DNA from: Stigmatella erecta | GTDB taxonomy: Bacteria; Myxococcota; Myxococcia; Myxococcales; Myxococcaceae | Reading direction: 5' to 3' | DNA length: 64,000 nt | Assembly: GCF_900111745.1 (NCBI RefSeq) | Contig: NZ_FOIJ01000001.1 | Span: 682,001-746,000, forward strand | Shown here: piece by piece, positions 33,350 to 43,044 of the stretch | Position numbering within the stretch: the stretch's first letter is position 1 | Layout: every line of letters begins with the position of its first letter | The notes under the pieces: model-generated | What the model was told of the DNA's origin: nothing | Seen by the model: only the letters and a program-made list of their open reading frames with translations | Databases searched by the model: none | Made by a program: the position numbers and the translations under genes

Positions 33350-34050
33350 GAACCCACGAGCACCGCGGTGTGACGGGCTTTCCGGGTCCCCGCTGGGCGC
33401 TCTGCCTGCTGCCGCTGCTCTGGGCCTGCAGCAACTCGGAACCGGGCCCTCCGGTCACCCTCACCTCGGTGACCCCCACCACCATGTCGTCGAGCGAGTG
33501 CGTCGACGTGAAGGTGGGGTTGACCGGCGAGCTGCCGATCACCCTGGACTACGGCACCTCCACCGTCACCGTCGACGCGGCCTCGGTGCGCGAGGTGTTC
33601 GTCGGCCCGCAGCGCTTCTTGCCCTCGTCCCTGCAGTGGACCGAGGGGGGATTCACCCTCCCGCTGCCCGCAGCCATGCCGGAGGGCAAGCACGATGTCC
33701 GCGTCCTGCTCTCGGACGGAAGCACCCTCCTGCTCCCGGCGAGCTTCGAGGTGACCGCGCCCATCCAGCTGACCGGCTTCACCATCGATTACGTCCTGGA
33801 CCACTACCCGGACGAGCCCTTCACCGTGGTCATCCGGGCCCTGGGGGTGGACGCCGGGCGCTTCCGGGGGAAGGTCCAGCTGAGCTCCAGCCATGCGCTC
33901 CTGCACCCCACGCAGGGGGCCACGTTCCAGGACGGCGTGCTCCGGCAGGAAGTCACCCTGACCGGTGAGCCCGGAAACGTCTTCCTCCAGGTGATGGACT
34001 GCCAGGGGCTCCAGACCCAGTCCAACGAGTTCCGGCTGCTCGCCCGCTAA
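33346..34050 (+). CDS. Predicted surface lipoprotein with IPT/Ig-like folds
   Basis: A 234-residue lipoprotein: the signal peptide contains 'LCLLPLLWACSN', with lipobox Cys at 28. The mature part is beta-rich and resembles IPT/TIG-type folds ('LTSVTPTTMSSSECVDVKVG', 'VREVFVGPQRFLP', 'LPAAMPEGKHDVRVLLSDGS'), with a second domain ending 'VFLQVMDCQGLQTQSNEF'. It overlaps the barrel-like protein by four bases and probably functions with it in the outer membrane. Its stop overlaps the stop of the convergent rluA-type gene by three bases. No enzymatic motif is visible. Confidence 0.72.
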   Translation: MRTHEHRGVTGFPGPRWALCLLPLLWACSNSEPGPPVTLTSVTPTTMSSSECVDVKVGLTGELPITLDYGTSTVTVDAASVREVFVGPQRFLPSSLQWTEGGFTLPLPAAMPEGKHDVRVLLSDGSTLLLPASFEVTAPIQLTGFTIDYVLDHYPDEPFTVVIRALGVDAGRFRGKVQLSSSHALLHPTQGATFQDGVLRQEVTLTGEPGNVFLQVMDCQGLQTQSNEFRLLAR

Positions 34051-34760
34051 GCCGGGTGGGCGGTGGCCCCCGCGCCGCGCAGCAGCGCCAGGGCCTGGGC
34101 CATGTCCTCGGGCAGCGGCGCCTCCACCGCCCCCGCCACCACGCCCGGCAGGGCAGGCCACTCCAGCCTCGCCGCGTGCAGGGGGGTGCGCGACAGCACC
34201 ACCGTCTCCCCCTCCCCGCCCAGCTCCCTCCGGGTGAGGGGCTCGGCCCGGCCATACTGGTGGTCCACCAGCAAGGGGTGCCCCTGGCCCAGCAGGTGGA
34301 CGCGGATCTGATGCGTGCGGCCCGTGAGCGGCTCCGCCTCCACCAGCGAGGCCCGGGCGAACGTCTCCACGGGGCGAATGCGCGTGCGCGAGGGCTTGCC
34401 GTCCTCACCAGGCCTCGCGGGGCGCATGCGGCCCTTGCGCGCGGGCACCAGCGCCACGTCCACCAGCCGGGGCGCCTCCACCCGGCCCTCCACCAGCGCC
34501 AGGTACCGCTTGCGCACCTGGCCCTCTTCGAAGGCGATGGACAGGGCCCGGTGCCGCTCCGCGTCCAGGGCGAACACCAGCACCCCGGAGGTGTCCCGGT
34601 CCAGCCGGTGCACCACGAAGACCTTGCGGCGCAGCTGGGCTTCCAGCTGCTCGCGCAGGGAGGACTCACCCTCGGCCCGCCCCGGAATCACGAGCGTGCC
34701 CGGGGGCTTGGCCACCACGAGCAGGCCCTCGCCCTCGTGGAGCACGCGCACTTCGCTCAC
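34047..34760 (-). CDS. RluA-family pseudouridine synthase
   Basis: A 237-residue RNA pseudouridine synthase converting specific uridines of rRNA or tRNA. The catalytic motif 'VVHRLDRDTSGVLVFA' contains the essential Asp. 'LLVVAKPPGTLVIPG' and 'LTGRTHQIRVHLLGQGHPLLVDHQYG' are the other RluA-family marks. No S4 domain is present, so it belongs with the short RluA/TruC-like enzymes. The start is GTG at 34758-34760, overlapping the stop of the M16 gene in GTGA. The target nucleotide is not predictable. It ends the same-strand run that starts at 40427. Confidence 0.92.
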   Translation of the reverse strand: MSEVRVLHEGEGLLVVAKPPGTLVIPGRAEGESSLREQLEAQLRRKVFVVHRLDRDTSGVLVFALDAERHRALSIAFEEGQVRKRYLALVEGRVEAPRLVDVALVPARKGRMRPARPGEDGKPSRTRIRPVETFARASLVEAEPLTGRTHQIRVHLLGQGHPLLVDHQYGRAEPLTRRELGGEGETVVLSRTPLHAARLEWPALPGVVAGAVEAPLPEDMAQALALLRGAGATAHPA

Positions 34761-36124
34761 GCGTACTCCGACACCGGCACCACGCTGATGGGGCCCAGCC
34801 CCTTGAGCAGCTTCTTCGCCTCGGCGGCCCGGCCCAGCACCACGATGACGGGGGGCTCGGGGAACAGGTACTTGGCGGCGGCCTCCTTCACCTGCTTGCC
34901 CGTCACCGCGTACAGCCGCTCCCGGAACTTCTCCACCCAGTCCTCGCCCAGCCCGTACACGCGGATGTCGGCGATGACGGCGGCCACGGACTCGTTGGTC
35001 TCGGTGCGCAGCGGGTAGAGCCCGCCCAGGTACGTCTGCGCCGTCTTCAGCTCGCGGGGTGTGATGCCCCCGGTGCGCACCTGGGCCACCTCCGCCAGGG
35101 CCACGTCGATGATCTCCCGGGTGGAGGCCGTCTTGGTGAAGGTGGAGATGGCGAAGGCGCCGGCCGCGCGCATCGCGTCGAAGTAGCTGCCCACCCCGTA
35201 CGAGAGCCCCCGCTCCACGCGGATCTCGTTCACGAGCCGGGAGGTGAACCCGCCGCCCAGGGCGATGTTCATCGCCGTGGCCGCGAAGTAGTCCGGGTGG
35301 CCCAGCCGGTACCCCGGGCCGCCGATGCGGACCTGGGACTGGGTCTGGTCCGGCTTGTCCACGAGGATGACCTTGCCGGCCTGGGCCATGCGCGTGACGG
35401 GCGGCACCTCCACGGGCGTGCCCTGCTCCGCGGGCTCCCAGCCCGCGAAGGCCTTCTCCGCCTCGGCAGCCACCACCTCGGGCTTCACCGCGCCCACCAC
35501 CACCAGCAGCGCCGTCTGGGGGCCCACGCGCTCGCGGTGGAAGCGCACCAGGTCCTCGCGGGTGAAGGTGCGCACGTGCGCGGCCTTGCCCCCCACGTCA
35601 TGCCCGTAGGGGTGGCTGCCCCACAGCGCGCGGTTGAAGGCCCGAGCCGCGATGGTCTCGGGATCGTCCAGATCATTGGCGAACTGCGCCAGGGTGCGCT
35701 CCCGGGCCCGCTCCACCTCCTTCTCGGGGAAGGAGGGCTCCCGGACGATCTTCCCCAGCACGGAGAGCATCGCGGGGAAGTGCTCCGCGGGGGTGGTGAC
35801 GTAGAGCGACATCAAGTCCTCGCTCACGCCGCCCGAGAGGCTGGCGCCCACGAACTCGATCGCCTCGTCGAGCTCATCCGCGCTCAGGCTCTTCGTGCCC
35901 CGGCGGAGCAGGCGGACGGTGAAATCGGCGAGCCCCTCCTTGTCCTTCGGGTCGGTGATGCTGCCGGCGCGCAGCACCAGGCGCATGGAGACGAGCGGCA
36001 GCGGTCCCCGCTCGGCGGTGAGGACCTTCAGGCCGCTGGAGGTGACCGTCTCGGTGACGGTGGGCAGCTTGATGGGACGGGGAGCCGGCGCCTTCTTGGC
36101 GGTGGCTTGGGAACGCAAGGCCAT
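34757..36124 (-). CDS. M16 peptidase-like protein lacking the zinc-binding motif (regulatory subunit)
   Basis: A 455-residue M16 (pitrilysin/processing-peptidase) homologue with both M16 halves. Where active members have HxxEH this protein reads 'GLADFTVRLLRRGT', so it cannot bind catalytic zinc. The C-terminal half keeps the substrate-binding 'GGGFTSRLVNEIRVERGLSYGV' (R and Y pair). It is therefore like the non-catalytic alpha subunit of mitochondrial processing peptidase or of bacterial M16B pairs. The ATG at 36124 has AAAGGA nine bases upstream; a TTG slightly earlier is less likely. Its active partner is encoded 17 bases upstream. No signal peptide is seen, though a Lys/Ala/Pro-rich start is present. 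Confidence 0.9.
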   Translation of the reverse strand: MALRSQATAKKAPAPRPIKLPTVTETVTSSGLKVLTAERGPLPLVSMRLVLRAGSITDPKDKEGLADFTVRLLRRGTKSLSADELDEAIEFVGASLSGGVSEDLMSLYVTTPAEHFPAMLSVLGKIVREPSFPEKEVERARERTLAQFANDLDDPETIAARAFNRALWGSHPYGHDVGGKAAHVRTFTREDLVRFHRERVGPQTALLVVVGAVKPEVVAAEAEKAFAGWEPAEQGTPVEVPPVTRMAQAGKVILVDKPDQTQSQVRIGGPGYRLGHPDYFAATAMNIALGGGFTSRLVNEIRVERGLSYGVGSYFDAMRAAGAFAISTFTKTASTREIIDVALAEVAQVRTGGITPRELKTAQTYLGGLYPLRTETNESVAAVIADIRVYGLGEDWVEKFRERLYAVTGKQVKEAAAKYLFPEPPVIVVLGRAAEAKKLLKGLGPISVVPVSEYA

Positions 36125-36141
36125 GGGAAATCCTTTCAAGC

Positions 36142-37452
36142 TCAGGCGGCGGAGGGCTCGGGCAGCAAGGTCACCACCGAGCGGCGCTCGGGGGCGAAGA
36201 ACTTCGCCGCGACGGTCTTCACCTGCTCATTGGAGATGGCGGCGTAGCGCGAGGGCAGCATGAGCAGCTCCTGCCACGAGCCCAGCAGCGTCTCGTAGTG
36301 GCCGAGCGCGTGCGCCCGGCCGGTGTTGGTGGCCAGCTCCCGGAGCTGATCGGCGCGCAGGTTGTTCTTGGCCTTCTGGAGCTCGCGCTCGGTGAGCCCC
36401 TCGCGCGCCACGCGCTCCAGCTCCGCGTACAGCGCCGCCTCGGCCTTCTGGGGGTCCGAGTCCGGCTTGAGCTCCAGGTAGAAGACGATGGTGCCCGGGT
36501 CGATGCGCCAACCCCAGTCGAACATCACCGACACGGCGGCCTGCTGCTCGTAGATGAGGGACTTCACCAGCCGGCTGCCCTCGCCCTTGTTCATGGCGTA
36601 CTGGATGACATCCAGCACCAGCGTCTCCTCCTCGGAGGCGCGCGGGCCGCGGTAGCCCAGCATCAGCGAGGGCGACTGGGCCGGGTGGCGCACCTGGGCG
36701 CGCCGCTCGCCCTTCTGCACGGGCTCGGCGTCCAGCACCGTGGCGGGCTTGGGGCCCTTGGGGATGTCCCCGTAGTAGCGGCGCACCAGCGCCAGGGTCT
36801 TCTTCGGGTCGATGTCGCCGGCGATGTAGAGCACCGCGTTGTTCGGCGCGTAGTAGGTGCGGAAGTACTCCTCGCAGTCCGTGCGGGAGATGTTCTCGAT
36901 GTCCGCCATCCACCCGATGACGGGCCAGCGGTACGGGTGCGCCTTGTAGATGAGCGTGCCCAGCTCCTCGTCGAGCATGCCGGTGATTTCATTGTCCACG
37001 CGGACGCGGCGCTCCTCCTTCACCACCTCGCGCTCGCTGGCGAGCGAGTCGTCGGAGATGCGCAGCGAGCGCATGCGGTCCGACTCCAGGTCCAGCACCG
37101 TCTCCAGCGCGTCCGAGGAGAAGTCGTCGTAGTACACCGTCATGTCGTTGGAGGTGTACGCGTTGGACCGGCCCCCGTTGGACTCCAGCGTCCGGTCGAA
37201 CTGCTTGGGGCCGTACTTCTTCGCCCCGTTGAACATCATGTGCTCGAACAGGTGGCTGATGCCGGTGATGCCGGGGCGTTCGTTGCGCGAGCCGACCTGG
37301 AAGAAGGTGTAGAGGCTGACCACGGGCGTCTGCGCGTTGGGCAGCAGCCGGACCCGGAGGCCATTGGACAGCGTGGCCTCGTGAACAGTGAGCAGGGACT
37401 GCAGGGCGGCGTCCGCCTTGCGGGCGGCGGGCCGGGGAGGTGCCTTGGGCAT
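36142..37452 (-). CDS. M16 zinc protease, catalytic subunit
   Basis: A 436-residue insulinase/processing-peptidase family metalloprotease. The inverted zinc motif is 'ISHLFEHMMFNG' (H67, E70, H71), and the third ligand is E147 in 'SEREVVKEERRVRVDNE', at the expected 76-residue distance from H71. 'MNKGEGSRLVKSLIYEQQAAVSVMF' is the C-terminal substrate-binding region. It pairs with the following inactive M16 gene to form a heterodimer that degrades or processes short peptides or signal peptides. No signal peptide is evident. The ATG at 37452 is chosen; a GTG six codons earlier is possible. It begins 25 bases after the NarL-type regulator stop. Confidence 0.92.
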   Translation of the reverse strand: MPKAPPRPAARKADAALQSLLTVHEATLSNGLRVRLLPNAQTPVVSLYTFFQVGSRNERPGITGISHLFEHMMFNGAKKYGPKQFDRTLESNGGRSNAYTSNDMTVYYDDFSSDALETVLDLESDRMRSLRISDDSLASEREVVKEERRVRVDNEITGMLDEELGTLIYKAHPYRWPVIGWMADIENISRTDCEEYFRTYYAPNNAVLYIAGDIDPKKTLALVRRYYGDIPKGPKPATVLDAEPVQKGERRAQVRHPAQSPSLMLGYRGPRASEEETLVLDVIQYAMNKGEGSRLVKSLIYEQQAAVSVMFDWGWRIDPGTIVFYLELKPDSDPQKAEAALYAELERVAREGLTERELQKAKNNLRADQLRELATNTGRAHALGHYETLLGSWQELLMLPSRYAAISNEQVKTVAAKFFAPERRSVVTLLPEPSAA

Positions 37453-37477
37453 GCCCGGCACCGTATACACGCCCGCG

Positions 37478-38134
37478 TTACAGATCCACCACGCCCGCCT
37501 TCAAGGCGAGCACGACGGCCTCCACATGGGAGTTCACGCCCATCTTCCGGTAGATGTGAGACAGATGGGTGCGCACGGTGCGCCGCTCCAGCGTCATCAC
37601 CTCCCCCACCTCGGCGTTGGACAGCCCCTTGGCCACGAAGCGCAGCACTTCGAACTCGGCGGGGGTGAGCCCCCAGGGGTTGGCGGGCTTCCCTGCGGGC
37701 TTGCCCTGGAGCGAGTGGAAATAGTTCCAGAACCGCCGCGCGATGATGGGCTCCAGCACGGTGCCCCCCTCCATCACCTCGCGGATGGCGGAGCGGATCT
37801 TCTCGGGCCCCACCCGCTTGACCAGGTAGCCCGAGGCCCCCGCCTGGATGGCCTCGTAGACCTTCTGCTCGTCCTCGAAGGACGTGAGGATGAGGATCTC
37901 CACGCCGGAGGCCCGGCGCTTGACGCGCTGGGTGACCTGGATGCCGTTGAGGCCCGGCAGCTCGAGATCCAACAGGACGATCTGCGGCTGGACCTGGAGG
38001 ATGTCCTCCACCGCCAGCTCTCCATCCTGGCAGGTGCCCACCACCTCGAGCTCCTCGAAGGTCCCCAGCACCTTCACCAGGTTCTTGAGGAGGGTGGGCT
38101 GATCCTCGACGACGTAGACGCGGGTGCGGTCCAT
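37478..38134 (-). CDS. NarL/FixJ-type response regulator
   Basis: A 218-residue DNA-binding response regulator. The receiver (about 4-122) has 'VVEDQ', phosphoacceptor D56 in 'IVLLDLELPGLNG' and 'GYLVKRVGPEKI'. The LuxR-type helix-turn-helix (about 150-210) is 'LTPAEFEVLRFVAKGLSNAEVG' followed by 'TLERRTVRTHLSHIYRKMGV'. It starts two bases after the stop of the pseudokinase gene, so the two are translationally linked. No histidine kinase is encoded nearby, so phosphorylation may come from a distant kinase, or activity may be set by the pseudokinase. The targets are unknown. Confidence 0.92.
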   Translation of the reverse strand: MDRTRVYVVEDQPTLLKNLVKVLGTFEELEVVGTCQDGELAVEDILQVQPQIVLLDLELPGLNGIQVTQRVKRRASGVEILILTSFEDEQKVYEAIQAGASGYLVKRVGPEKIRSAIREVMEGGTVLEPIIARRFWNYFHSLQGKPAGKPANPWGLTPAEFEVLRFVAKGLSNAEVGEVMTLERRTVRTHLSHIYRKMGVNSHVEAVVLALKAGVVDL

Positions 38135-38136
38135 GC

Positions 38137-40131
38137 TCAACGCCTCGGGACGGGTTTGAACTTCTGCTCGATGGCCCGCGTCTTGCCCCGCTCGAAGTGC
38201 AGGCGGAACTCCGCCCGCTCGCCGGTGGACACGGACTCCAGGACGATGAGCCGGGTGCCGGGCTTCACCGGGTAGCGGACGAGCGGCGTGCGCCGGCTCA
38301 ACGGCACCCCATCGATGAAGACCCGCGCCGGGGCGTTGGCCCGCAGGGTCACGAAGGCCGCCTGGGCGCGCACGGGGGGCGCCTCGGCCACGGCCTGCTC
38401 CCGGGGCTCCGGAGCCGGGGGCACGGGAATGGGCTGCGCGGGGGGAGGCTCCCGAAGCGGGCTCCCGGGCCCTCCCGCCTGGGCCGCCACCGGGGGGGCC
38501 TCGGGTGGGGCCGGAGACACGTCTCCGGGGGCGGGGCGCTCCCAGGTGGCGAGCACGAAGGCGAACAGGCCCACCAGGGCGAAGGCCCCCGCGAGGCTCA
38601 GGGCCCGGCGCTGCCGGCGCGTGGTCTTCAGGAGGTTGAGCTCCTCCGTGAAGAGCCGCCGCCGCTTCGCCACGGGAATCCCCTCCTGGGTGGGCGGCGG
38701 CATCGGAATCTCCGGCCGGTCCTTCGCGGCCGAGGGCTGCACGGGGGCCGGGGCCTCCCGGGCCACCAGGCGCTTCCGGACGGACGTCGCGGCCTCCTCG
38801 GGCGGCTCCTCCGCGGGGCGCTCGGGCGCGTCCGGCACATCCTCGACCCACTTGAGCCGGGGGTTGCGGCCCACGCGCGTGCCCTCCCTGGCGCCCGTGC
38901 TGCCACCGGGGGAGGCCAGCGGCTTGCGGGGCACGGAGGCCATGGGGCCCGCGGGAGCATCCCAGTGGACGTCCTGGGCCGAGGGGGGTGTGGGGGCCGT
39001 GTTCTCGTTCTCGTCCACGGGCGCGGAGGCCCCGGTGCGCAGGGGTTCCAGGGAGGCGGAGGCCTCGGGCACGTACGCCTCGAAGGCGGGGGCCGCCTCC
39101 TGGGTCTTCGCCTCGGTCTCCTCCTCGCTCAGCGCGGGGCTGAACGGCGTGCGCACCACCACCGAGACATCCAGGGGCTCGGCGCGCAGGTGGGCAATCT
39201 CCGCCCCGGAGACGGCGGTGAGGGCGAAGGGCTCGGAGAACGGCACGGGCCCGAGCGTGGAGAAGTTCACCTCGTTGGGGACCAGCTCCCGGGTGAACCG
39301 GCGCAGGTCCTCCACGCCAGGCATGCCCCCATGCGAGGCCAGGAAGTTGCGCAGCCCTCCGGCGAACTCCCCGGCCGAGCGGAAGCGCCGCTGCGGGAGC
39401 GGATCCAACGCGCGCAGGATGACGGGGTCCAACCGGGAGTTGATGCGGCGATCCAGGCGGCTGGGCGGGGGCAGCCCATCCCGGCGGGTGCTCAGGCCGC
39501 TGCCCACCACGAGGGCCTCGCGCAGGGTGAGCAGCTCGTAGGCGATGGCCCCCAGGGAGTAGATGTCCGACAGCTCGCTGGGCTCCTCGCCCTTCCCCAC
39601 CTCGGGGGCCCGGTAGGCGCTGCGCCCCCGGGTGGCAAAGGCGCGCTTGAGCTCGGGCACCGCCATCAACGCCTTGAGCGCCCCGAAGTCGCAGATGCCG
39701 GGCACGCCGTCACGCGACAGCAGCAGGTTGCCGGGGGTGATGGCGCCATGGACGACGCCCACCTCGTGCGCCCGCTGCACGGCCTCCAGGAGCTGGATGA
39801 CCAGGTGCAGCGCGAGGGCGGACGGAAGGAGCACCTCCTTCGTGTTGAGCCGCTGGAGCGCCGTGCCCAGGGTGAAGCCCTCCACGTGCTCGCGCACCAC
39901 CGCGAGCCGCTGCCTCACGAAGCCCATGTCCACCACGGGGATGATGCCCGTGGGGCGCAGGGGGTTGAGCACCCGCGACGTGTCGGCGAGCACCCGGGCG
40001 TAGGCGGGATCCGACGTCTTGGCGTGGAAGAGCTTCACCACCACGCTGCCCCCACCCTCCTGGGTGGCCTGGTAGAGTTCGGCGAGATCTCCTGGTTCGA
40101 CGCGGCCGGTGAGGCGGTAGGAGGCGCTCAT
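38137..40131 (-). CDS. Membrane Ser/Thr kinase-like protein lacking the catalytic aspartate (pseudokinase)
   Basis: A 664-residue protein. Residues 10-270 have the protein-kinase fold: beta-3 lysine K33 ('VVVKLFHA'), 'CDFG' at 147-150 and 'RSAYRAPEV', 'LSDIYSLGAIAYELL'. The catalytic loop reads 'VVHGAITPGNLLL', so HRD is HGA and the proton-accepting Asp is missing (A130). The glycine loop is also degenerate. A long Pro/Glu-rich segment (300-500) leads to one membrane helix (510-530) and an extracytoplasmic PEGA-like domain (about 592-640, 'ARVFIDGVPLSRRTP'). It likely acts as a scaffold or ligand-gated binder. It overlaps the upstream zinc-ribbon gene (ATGA) and abuts the regulator gene. Confidence 0.88.
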   Translation of the reverse strand: MSASYRLTGRVEPGDLAELYQATQEGGGSVVVKLFHAKTSDPAYARVLADTSRVLNPLRPTGIIPVVDMGFVRQRLAVVREHVEGFTLGTALQRLNTKEVLLPSALALHLVIQLLEAVQRAHEVGVVHGAITPGNLLLSRDGVPGICDFGALKALMAVPELKRAFATRGRSAYRAPEVGKGEEPSELSDIYSLGAIAYELLTLREALVVGSGLSTRRDGLPPPSRLDRRINSRLDPVILRALDPLPQRRFRSAGEFAGGLRNFLASHGGMPGVEDLRRFTRELVPNEVNFSTLGPVPFSEPFALTAVSGAEIAHLRAEPLDVSVVVRTPFSPALSEEETEAKTQEAAPAFEAYVPEASASLEPLRTGASAPVDENENTAPTPPSAQDVHWDAPAGPMASVPRKPLASPGGSTGAREGTRVGRNPRLKWVEDVPDAPERPAEEPPEEAATSVRKRLVAREAPAPVQPSAAKDRPEIPMPPPTQEGIPVAKRRRLFTEELNLLKTTRRQRRALSLAGAFALVGLFAFVLATWERPAPGDVSPAPPEAPPVAAQAGGPGSPLREPPPAQPIPVPPAPEPREQAVAEAPPVRAQAAFVTLRANAPARVFIDGVPLSRRTPLVRYPVKPGTRLIVLESVSTGERAEFRLHFERGKTRAIEQKFKPVPRR

Positions 40132-40427
40132 CCCTTCCCTGCCCGGCGCCGGACGGCGGCGAAGTGGAACCCACACCAGACACAGCTCTCGCCCCGGCGG
40201 CCGCGCGGCAGCTCCAGGGTACACCCGGGGCACCGGGGCCGGGGCTTTCCGGACACCTCCCGGGGGGAAGCGGTGGCCTTGCCGGACCGGGCGCGAACGG
40301 CGGCGGAGGCCGCGCGCCGCACGTGCAGCTCGAGCTGGCGGACGCGATCCTCCAGGGCTTCGATTCGAGCGGACAGCCGCGCATGGATCTCGGCGTCCGC
40401 GGACTGACGTCTGGCAGGAGACCGCAT
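40128..40427 (-). CDS. Small coiled-coil zinc-ribbon protein
   Basis: A 99-residue protein. Residues 10-42 are a likely coiled coil ('DAEIHARLSARIEALEDRVRQLELHV'). The C-terminus carries a zinc ribbon with two CxxC pairs ('CPGCTLELPRGRRGESCVWCGFHF'). The stop overlaps the start of the pseudokinase gene in ATGA, and 81 bases separate its ATG from the divergent nucleotidase start. The coupling to the pseudokinase suggests joint function. I recognise no named family. The ATG at 40427 is chosen because the coil and ribbon lie directly behind it. Confidence 0.75.
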   Translation of the reverse strand: MRSPARRQSADAEIHARLSARIEALEDRVRQLELHVRRAASAAVRARSGKATASPREVSGKPRPRCPGCTLELPRGRRGESCVWCGFHFAAVRRRAGKG

Positions 40428-40508
40428 GGCGCTGCGAAGCGTGCCACGCCCCCTCGGATACCGGCAAGGAAGACCCACGGCGGGGTGCCCGCGCAGGGGG
40501 GCCATGTT

Positions 40509-42212
<1,704 letters not shown>

Positions 42213-42225
42213 GTGGATCGCAGCC

Positions 42226-43044
42226 ATGTACCCTGTGCGCATGCCCAGGACGCCCGCGCACCTATTTCTGGCTACCAGTTTACTGGCGGCATGTGCCAGC
42301 ACTCCTCAACGAACAGCTTCCAAGGACTTGCGCCTCGACACCGAGACCGTTGGCCGCATGCGCTATGCCGCCTCTGTTGGCAAAGGAGCGGGTTCCTTTG
42401 GGCCCGTTGTCACTTCGGCGGCAACTCACCGCCTCTCTGATCTAGCCCCTGTTCTACTGACTTTGCTTGAGAGCGATAACACGCTGGGCGAGTTCGAGGA
42501 GCGCCTCGTGGAGTGCGCCAGGCAGTCCGAGCGGCAAGTCAACGCTTCCTTCTTTGGCAACCGCGCCCCGACGCGCGAAGAGTGTGGCGAGGAAGTAGAG
42601 GTGGACGGCTGCGGTGCGCCAACCACCCGGGCCATGCTACTGGGGCAGAAGAAACATGCCCTCGCCCTACAATGCGCTCGCGAAGTGCTTGAACAGCTCT
42701 GGCCTGCGTCTTTCAGCTTGGAGCAGCGCTACCGCTACTACCCCAACGCTCAGTTCGTCGAAACCGTCAGCCGCGAAGAGGAGGCGCGCCTCATTGCCCA
42801 AGGCTGTACCCGCGAACTCTGGCGCACCATCAAGCCGGACATCGTTCTTCATGGTGATCATGACCCACGAAGGTCTGCGCTCACCCTGGACTTCAAGTAT
42901 CCCTGTCCCGATACCAACGAACCCCGTTGGACACGGTATGGCGAGAACAGTGCCTACGCAGGTTCGAATCAGGGCAGGGTTTACCGGGATGCCTTGGGGG
43001 GAGAAGCACTGATGATCTCTCCACGGACCGGAGTGACTCGATGA
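42226..43044 (+). CDS. Lipoprotein with PD-(D/E)xK nuclease-like C-terminus, candidate polymorphic toxin
   Basis: A 272-residue predicted lipoprotein. The signal peptide 'HLFLATSLLAACAS' has lipidated C23. A middle region contains several cysteines. The C-terminal 80 residues contain 'KPDIVLH' (D205), then 'LTLDFKYPCP' (D222-F-K224) and 'SNQGRVYRDALGGEALMISP'. The spacing PD...DxK followed by a Q/Y-containing helix resembles restriction-nuclease-fold toxin domains. The stop overlaps the immunity gene start (ATGA). G+C is clearly lower than in the flanks. The layout recalls SitA-type lipoprotein toxins transferred between myxobacterial cells, but no sitB is present. An internal ATG five codons in is an alternative start. 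The nuclease is inferred from motif order. Confidence 0.68.
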   Translation: MYPVRMPRTPAHLFLATSLLAACASTPQRTASKDLRLDTETVGRMRYAASVGKGAGSFGPVVTSAATHRLSDLAPVLLTLLESDNTLGEFEERLVECARQSERQVNASFFGNRAPTREECGEEVEVDGCGAPTTRAMLLGQKKHALALQCAREVLEQLWPASFSLEQRYRYYPNAQFVETVSREEEARLIAQGCTRELWRTIKPDIVLHGDHDPRRSALTLDFKYPCPDTNEPRWTRYGENSAYAGSNQGRVYRDALGGEALMISPRTGVTR

